A stretch of 6,398 bases of DNA from Proteobacteria bacterium UBA6522. Lineage in GTDB: Bacteria; Pseudomonadota; Gammaproteobacteria; Steroidobacterales; Rariloculaceae. Under the pieces are notes generated by a model, which made no database searches, had not been told where the DNA came from, and saw nothing but the letters and a program-made list of their open reading frames with translations. The stretch lies in assembly GCA_002434915.1 (NCBI GenBank), contig DJLG01000143.1, forward strand, positions 2,454 to 8,851, in the 5' to 3' direction. Position numbers and translations under genes: made by a program. Below, in pieces: positions 6,231 to 6,398 of this stretch (its first letter is position 1; every line of letters starts with the position of its first letter).

Positions 6231-6398
6231 GAGGAACTTAAATTATTTCAACAATAAAGATACAAACTACAAATACACTAGCACATGAAATGAAAGCTAA
6301 GTGGGTAGCTGAGCAATCATTAAGATTGGGTTTGGTAATGTGATTTTATATTAACATCTTGATGCTAATTGATATTGATTCTTATTTGAAAGTTAATT

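Noticed and set aside
6290..6343. A 17-codon plus-strand frame (MKAKWVAEQSLRLGLVM)
   Set aside because: It is too short, has no convincing ribosome binding site, and lies in the probable promoter region of GAPDH-II.

Overview
This is an AT-rich window that most likely comes from an uncultivated, probably marine, bacterium. The bacterial signs are Sec-type signal peptides, good Shine-Dalgarno sequences, and families common in marine bacterial genomes: an exported NHL beta-propeller protein that opens with VDPTWPKPLP, a secreted alpha/beta hydrolase, and a TRAP-transporter TatT-like TPR protein. The phylum cannot be fixed from this sequence. Against that background, the two central-carbon genes are both of the type typical of Archaea: a type II glyceraldehyde-3-phosphate dehydrogenase (GAPDH) and an archaeal-type phosphoglycerate kinase (PGK).

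Layout, left to right. (1) Positions 1-572, minus strand: 5' part of an exported NHL/beta-propeller protein that runs off the left edge. (2) A 205-bp divergent intergenic region with a plausible sigma70-like promoter for the rightward genes. (3) 778-1794 and 1886-2965, plus strand: a periplasmic or secreted serine hydrolase, then an ACMSD-like amidohydrolase, probably co-transcribed. (4) 6219 down to 2958, minus strand: GAPDH-II, then PGK, then a TatT-like TPR gene, in one direction and closely spaced, so probably one operon. The TatT-like gene converges on the amidohydrolase gene. Their stop codons overlap inside a small inverted repeat that reads as a terminator for the leftward operon.

How the genes fit together. 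GAPDH and PGK catalyse consecutive steps (glyceraldehyde-3-phosphate <-> 1,3-bisphosphoglycerate <-> 3-phosphoglycerate), so the pair is a coherent module. Both proteins keep their family hallmarks but depart from the usual consensus at substrate or cofactor positions. PGK has Asp where the HxxR arginine is expected. GAPDH has an Asp after beta-2 and an altered SHH loop. The pair therefore looks like a distinct bacterial clade or an enzyme pair with shifted specificity.

The oddest feature is the TatT-like gene. Its reading frame is open and family-like for about 299 codons, but there is no ATG, GTG or TTG in the first 154 codons from the ATT at 3851. It must start at a rare codon (ATT at 3851 is the best candidate), carry a sequence error, or be damaged. 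No tRNA, rRNA, CRISPR array, insertion sequence or integrase is visible.
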